In this document: piece by piece, positions 60,853 through 64,000 of the stretch
Numbering within the stretch: the first letter of the stretch is position 1
Layout of the letters: every line of letters begins with the position of its first letter
NCBI RefSeq assembly: GCF_028598745.1
Contig: NZ_JAQRFK010000006.1
Span: 21,193-85,192, forward strand
DNA: 64,000 nucleotides
Direction of reading: 5' to 3'
From: Xenorhabdus sp. IM139775
Lineage (GTDB): Bacteria; Pseudomonadota; Gammaproteobacteria; Enterobacterales; Enterobacteriaceae
Translations under genes and position numbers: made by a program
Notes under the pieces: model-generated
The model's database searches: none
What the model saw: only the letters and a program-made list of their open reading frames with translations
What the model was told of the DNA's origin: nothing

Positions 60853-61287
60853 ATGGAAATCAGTGAAACCGGTATTAATAAACTCAAAAGTTATGAGGGC
60901 TTGAGATTGAAAGCATATCCAGATCCTGCTACTGGCTCAGTACCATGGACAATTGGGTATGGCCATACAAAGGGGGTAAAGCCCGGACAAGTGATTACTG
61001 TGCAACAGGCTGAGGCATTTTTACGTCAAGATCTTATCCCTATTTATGGCGCCATTGAGCGATTAGTCAAAGTCCCTATAACCCAAGGGCAATTTGATGC
61101 TTTATGCTCATTTATTTTCAACTTGGGAATCGGTAATTTTACCCATTCAACATTGTTGAAAAAATTGAATGCAGGTGATTATCAAGGTGCAGCAGGGGAG
61201 TTTTTGAAATGGGATCGTGCCAATGGAAAAGAATTAACAGGTTTATGTATGCGAAGGGAATCTGAACAAAAAACATTTCTATCATAA
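60853..61287 (+). CDS. Phage-type lysozyme (GH24) without signal peptide
   Basis: T4/P22-type muramidase cutting the MurNAc-GlcNAc bond. The catalytic Glu15 is in LKSYEGLRLKAY, Asp24 in YPDPATG and Thr33 in VPWTIGYGHT; FDALCSFIFNLGIGNF and LCMRRESEQ are typical of the family. 144 residues, the size of a phage endolysin or RrrD. There is no signal peptide or signal-anchor helix, so release would need a holin or another route. GGAG stands seven bases before the ATG. No other phage gene lies next to it, so it is a domesticated or orphan endolysin. Confidence 0.9.
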   Translation: MEISETGINKLKSYEGLRLKAYPDPATGSVPWTIGYGHTKGVKPGQVITVQQAEAFLRQDLIPIYGAIERLVKVPITQGQFDALCSFIFNLGIGNFTHSTLLKKLNAGDYQGAAGEFLKWDRANGKELTGLCMRRESEQKTFLS

Positions 61288-61309
61288 GACAAGTATTAAT
61301 GATGGTTTT

Positions 61310-61370
61310 TTAGGCTATCAGTGACGAAAAACAGAAGTCTATTTTCATCAAATTATCACTAATAGCCTAA
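61310..61370. terminator. Large inverted repeat between lysozyme and VOC genes
   Basis: TTAGGCTATCAGTGA (61310-61324) pairs with TCACTAATAGCCTAA (61356-61370) with one mismatch, 31-base spacer. It lies between two convergent genes; a bidirectional transcript end is likely although T tracts are poor. Confidence 0.5.
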
Positions 61371-61382
61371 TTGAATAAATCT

Positions 61383-61778
61383 TTAACTCTCTGATGCAGC
61401 GTGTTGTAATACAACACGATAACCATCAATATCTTCAAACGTTTTTCCACTTTTATCCCAATAAGGATTATAAGAAGGAACGAGGATAAATCCAGCATGT
61501 TGCATTGATTTTACTTGCTCTTGCCATTCAAATTCATCTTCTATATAAAATACTAATAAATTATCTTTAGTTGGGGCCTTGCCAACATATGTATTGTGAT
61601 GGTGAGTAAATTCAAGATGCCAGGAATGGTTAGGATGCCCGAGCATAATACCATCAAAATTATCGTGATCTTTGAATTCACCTAATATAATGAAGTTCAA
61701 ACCATGACAATACATTTCGGCAATTTTATTAAGATTGTCTGTTGGTCTGGCCATTCTAAGAATAGTTGATTTTTTCAT
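61383..61778 (-). CDS. VOC-family (glyoxalase/bleomycin-resistance fold) protein
   Basis: Single-chain vicinal-oxygen-chelate fold of 131 residues with two beta-alpha-beta halves: RMARPTDNLNKIAEMYCHGL then WHLEFTHHHN, and NLLVFYIEDEFEWQEQVKSM then KTFEDIDGYRVVLQ. The pattern resembles the YycE-like branch, whose substrate is unknown. Metal-binding residues are plausible (His in SWHLEF, Asp/Glu near the end) but the reaction cannot be named. Monocistronic, on the minus strand. Confidence 0.8.
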   Translation of the reverse strand: MKKSTILRMARPTDNLNKIAEMYCHGLNFIILGEFKDHDNFDGIMLGHPNHSWHLEFTHHHNTYVGKAPTKDNLLVFYIEDEFEWQEQVKSMQHAGFILVPSYNPYWDKSGKTFEDIDGYRVVLQHAASES

Positions 61779-61844
61779 ATCTTTCTATGTGTAGGGTTGA
61801 GGCGGAAAATATATCTTATCCGGAAATATTTTAATTTTTTAGCT

Positions 61845-61874
61845 AAAAGTGCTGGCGAATAACCAGCACTTTTT
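61845..61874 (-). terminator. Terminator downstream of the AA10 gene
   Basis: AAAAGTGCTGG (61845-61855) and CCAGCACTTTT (61863-61873), a perfect 11-base stem with seven-base loop and T tracts on both strands. It ends the AA10 transcript on the minus strand. Confidence 0.88.
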
Positions 61875-61920
61875 ATGCTAAGCGGACATTTATAAATAAT
61901 ATATTAAATTGATTAAAATA

Positions 61921-62514
61921 TTATTTAATATCGGCGTCAATAACTTGATAAAAAGCATTGTCAGTATCAGCAATTGTCCACACACCGAGAATAACATGAT
62001 ACCCTGAGCGCTCAGGAACATCACAATTTATAGAGACTACTTTGTCTGGTTTTTTACCATGGTCAAAATGCTCACAGAAGGGTTTTAAATCAAATTGAGC
62101 GCGTGTTAGAGGCTTATTTGGATCCCAATCAGGTTTGGTAATAAAGAATTGCCATGAAGTGGTACTGTGCCTGGCTGTTATTGTCCATTTAAATTGGTTT
62201 ATTCCTTTATTGATAGTGACATGATGCCAGCGACCCGCGCTTTGTTCATTAAGTTGTTTGAATTGACTAACACCACCACTGGCAATTTGGCCATCTGGTG
62301 GCCCTCCTTGAGGAAAGCCTTTGGGACCTTCAACCGATTGTGGTTCATACATGATAGACCCACAGTTTTTATTAATACCTTTTTGGCATAAAAGTGCTCT
62401 GCTTGGTGGTGTATCGATATATCCATGATTCGAATTTGGTTCAGCTATACTAGAAAATGGGATCGTCCCAAAGGCTGTTAATCCCGCTAAAAGTAATGAC
62501 TTTTTCATATTCAT
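61921..62514 (-). CDS. AA10 chitin-binding protein / lytic polysaccharide monooxygenase
   Basis: Secreted AA10 (formerly CBM33) protein that in active members oxidatively cleaves chitin with a copper ion held by the N-terminal His and a second His. The family start is HGYIDTPPSRALLC (His30); the second brace His is His116 in TITARHSTTSW, and Phe188 in DNAFYQVID takes the axial place. No extra carbohydrate-binding module. A signal peptide is clear (MNMKKSLLLAGLTAFGTIPF), but the best cleavage site by the -3/-1 rule is after SIA, five residues before His30, whereas an active enzyme needs His at the very N-terminus. AGGA lies eight bases before the ATG. A role on insect or crustacean chitin is inferred. 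Confidence 0.9.
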   Translation of the reverse strand: MNMKKSLLLAGLTAFGTIPFSSIAEPNSNHGYIDTPPSRALLCQKGINKNCGSIMYEPQSVEGPKGFPQGGPPDGQIASGGVSQFKQLNEQSAGRWHHVTINKGINQFKWTITARHSTTSWQFFITKPDWDPNKPLTRAQFDLKPFCEHFDHGKKPDKVVSINCDVPERSGYHVILGVWTIADTDNAFYQVIDADIK

Positions 62515-62780
62515 AATGAATTTCCTATTTTTCCATACTTGACTGTAAAATAAGTGAAATTACCTTTTTTGTTATAATGTTAATTAAATGATGAAGTTTA
62601 ATTTACTGACAATGGAAATACGCAGAAATATTTATAACAAATTTAGTTAATTATAAATACTTAATTTATGATAGAGGTGTGCCAGAAAAATATTATTGAG
62701 AGAGATCATTCTCGTTGATTTTGATACGGTTACGGAAGATAGGAAAAATTCTGTTTGAGGGTGTTTTTAACAACAAAAAT

Positions 62781-62802
62781 CCCTCCCTGAATTCAGGGAG
62801 GG
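62781..62802 (-). terminator. Perfect GC-rich palindrome with minus-strand T tract
   Basis: CCCTCCCTGAA / TTCAGGGAGGG, 22 bases with no loop beyond the centre, followed on the minus strand by ATTTTTGTTG. It looks like a rho-independent terminator for a minus-strand gene, yet no such gene lies to its right; 62515-62889 otherwise holds nothing I can support. Confidence 0.6.
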
Positions 62803-62889
62803 GAAGAGCGAAATAAGAAGCAAATGAGGGTGTACTAAACAAGTAGGATTTAGAGTACACATAAACAAAGTAGACCAAAATGGGAGAAT

Positions 62890-63079
62890 ATGCAATAAAC
62901 CAACCTTAAACAATCCCCCTGCCGAACGTAAAGTCACCCAACGTCAACGTCAACGCCAGCAGGAAGCTGGTTTGATCAAAATAGAATTATTGGTGGATAA
63001 CCAAGAGTTGACGAGTCTGAAATGCAACTGTGATAAGTACGGGGAATCACTGCCTGCTGGAATACACGGGATGGCATGA
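62890..63079 (+). pseudogene. Frameshifted small gene remnant
   Basis: A frame encoding NKPTLNNPPAERKVTQRQRQ and ending in LPAGIHGMA before TGA is open from 62894 but has no start codon. GGGAG stands just upstream of an ATG at 62890, followed by one extra C and then AATAAACCA: without that base the reading would be MNKPTLNNPPAERK..., a small basic protein with an Arg/Gln-rich helix of the kind seen in phage and plasmid DNA-binding proteins. As written, translation stops at codon 3 (ATG CAA TAA). Interpreted as a single-base insertion after the start codon. Confidence 0.55.
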
Positions 63080-63178
63080 GCTGAAATTAACACTATAACT
63101 TGTTATTTCTGGAGTATCGTGGTACTTGAAGATTGTATCTGCCAAGTATAAAAAGTAGCGTTGAGTGCAGGAGGAAGT

Positions 63179-63982
63179 ATGGGACAGTATCGGCACACGA
63201 TTTCCAATATTATGGCAATGACTGATGATGAGGTGATTCAGAAAACAACTGAGGTAAATTTTCATCAGGAGAAGCGATTTCATTATTTCTTAGATAAACC
63301 AAAACATAAAGTTGGATATAGGCTCAATATTGTGGGGCATACCTCTCCAGTGGGCCAGGAAATATTATTTGTGGGATCATGTCAGTATAATCCTGGAATG
63401 AATTTGAATGATTTTTGCGAAACAATCAAAGCATTATTAACTGATATAAAAAACAGAGGGCAAAATATCCAAAGTGTCAGAATAGTAGCTTGTCACTCTG
63501 GAACAAATGGGCTTGCGCAAGCACTCGCTAATCATATCAATATGCCAGTGAAAGGTTCGTTAGGGGGAACAAGAATATGTTTAACGACAGAATATCGTCC
63601 AATGTCCAATATATCCCGTTATTTTATTGATAAAGGGGGTGATCGTAGTCACTCTTCCCAAGAGGAGAGGGACAGGCAAGAGAGACATGATCCACACTAT
63701 GGGATGTATCGTTGGTATAATCCTCAAATTCAGAGTTTAGATTCAGACAGCGAATTTGGTGAATTTGTTAATCAACTAGCCCAAAGACCTCAGCCTTCAG
63801 ATTCAGGCAGAGAGTTTGATGAATTTGTTAATCAACGAGTCCAAAGACTTCAGCGTTCAGATTCAGGCAGGGAATTTGATGAATTTGTTAATCAACGAAC
63901 CCAAAGGCTTCAGCGTTCAGATTCAAGTAGAGAATTTGATGTGTTTGTTAGTCAACGAATACCAAGAAAAAATTGTCGGTAG
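63179..63982 (+). CDS. Stand-alone C80-like cysteine peptidase with C-terminal 20-residue repeats
   Basis: The first ~135 residues have the layout of the C80 cysteine protease domain of MARTX and clostridial toxins (clan CD): His54 in LNIVGHTSPVG, then MNLNDFCETIKALLTDI, then Cys105 in SVRIVACHSG and LAQALANHINMPVKGS, matching VGH...IVGCS...of Vibrio MARTX. That domain is normally an InsP6-activated self-cleaving module inside a giant toxin; here it is a separate 267-residue protein without signal peptide. Residues ~185-260 are four 20-residue repeats (SDSGREFDEFVNQR). The start at 63179 has a strong AGGAGGAAGT site; a TTG at 63161 is not needed. The function of the repeats is unknown. Confidence 0.72.
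   Translation: MGQYRHTISNIMAMTDDEVIQKTTEVNFHQEKRFHYFLDKPKHKVGYRLNIVGHTSPVGQEILFVGSCQYNPGMNLNDFCETIKALLTDIKNRGQNIQSVRIVACHSGTNGLAQALANHINMPVKGSLGGTRICLTTEYRPMSNISRYFIDKGGDRSHSSQEERDRQERHDPHYGMYRWYNPQIQSLDSDSEFGEFVNQLAQRPQPSDSGREFDEFVNQRVQRLQRSDSGREFDEFVNQRTQRLQRSDSSREFDVFVSQRIPRKNCR
63731..63970. repeat. 60-bp tandem repeat, four copies, at the end of the C80-like gene
   Basis: Period exactly 60 bp, four units, the middle two most alike (TCAGATTCAGGCAG...GAATTTGTTAATCAACGA). In frame: 20-residue units around SDSGREFDEFVNQR.QRLQ. The first unit is the most divergent and the last is decaying. Confidence 0.95.
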
Positions 63983-64000
63983 CGTAACAGGCTGCAAACC

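Noticed and set aside
60853..61287. Prophage lysis module
   Set aside because: Only the lysozyme is phage-like; no tail, capsid, repressor or integrase gene is present in the window, so a prophage call is not supported.
62693..62878. 61-codon minus-strand frame
   Set aside because: It runs through the perfect terminator palindrome and has no ribosome site or recognisable sequence.
63731..63970. CRISPR-like array
   Set aside because: The units are contiguous 60-bp direct repeats inside an open frame with no unique spacers and no cas genes nearby.

Overview
The window looks like a chromosomal segment of an entomopathogenic enterobacterium of the Xenorhabdus/Photorhabdus type (Enterobacterales, Morganellaceae). 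The core proteins are close to E. coli in length and motif (NuoA-N, MenFDHBCE, RcsDBC, GyrA, UbiG, NrdAB, TyrP, YfaZ) and keep most of the E. coli local gene order. The spacers are long and AT-rich, and the accessory genes (C80-like cysteine peptidase, AA10 chitin-binding protein, phage-type lysozyme) fit an insect-associated bacterium. The genus is inferred from remembered family features, not from a search.

Layout. 1-17352: LrhA/HexA-type LysR regulator, then the 13-gene nuo operon for NADH dehydrogenase I, closed by a clear terminator. 17700-21060: BetT-type choline transporter, then a BigR-like ArsR repressor with two YeeE/YedE half-transporters. 21245-23308: an unrecognised small gene and a HipB/HipA pair. 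23486-33755: all on the minus strand, an EAL protein, the YfiR-DgcN-YfiB c-di-GMP module and pgaABCD for poly-beta-1,6-GlcNAc. 34565-41827: the menaquinone cluster menF-D-H-B-C-E. 41975-44318: yfaZ, tyrP with TyrR boxes, and tRNA-Ser and tRNA-Thr. 44531-50902: the rcsDB and rcsC phosphorelay. 51143-58818: gyrA, ubiG, nrdA-nrdB-yfaE. 59127-63982: an accessory tail with an AmiD-like amidase lacking its leader, a small membrane protein, a compact 24-codon gene with its own promoter and terminator, a lysozyme, a VOC protein, an AA10 protein, a frameshifted remnant and a C80-like peptidase with a 60-bp C-terminal repeat.

How the parts fit. The nuo and men blocks supply the quinone-linked respiratory chain. 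LrhA, RcsCDB and the DgcN/EAL pair are all known regulators of the motility/surface switch, and the c-di-GMP genes sit directly beside the pga operon, whose synthase PgaCD is activated by c-di-GMP in E. coli. A feature that runs across the whole window is short tandem duplication (period 9-16 bp, two to five copies) in at least ten places, inside genes and between them. No CRISPR array, integrase, complete insertion sequence or rRNA gene was seen.
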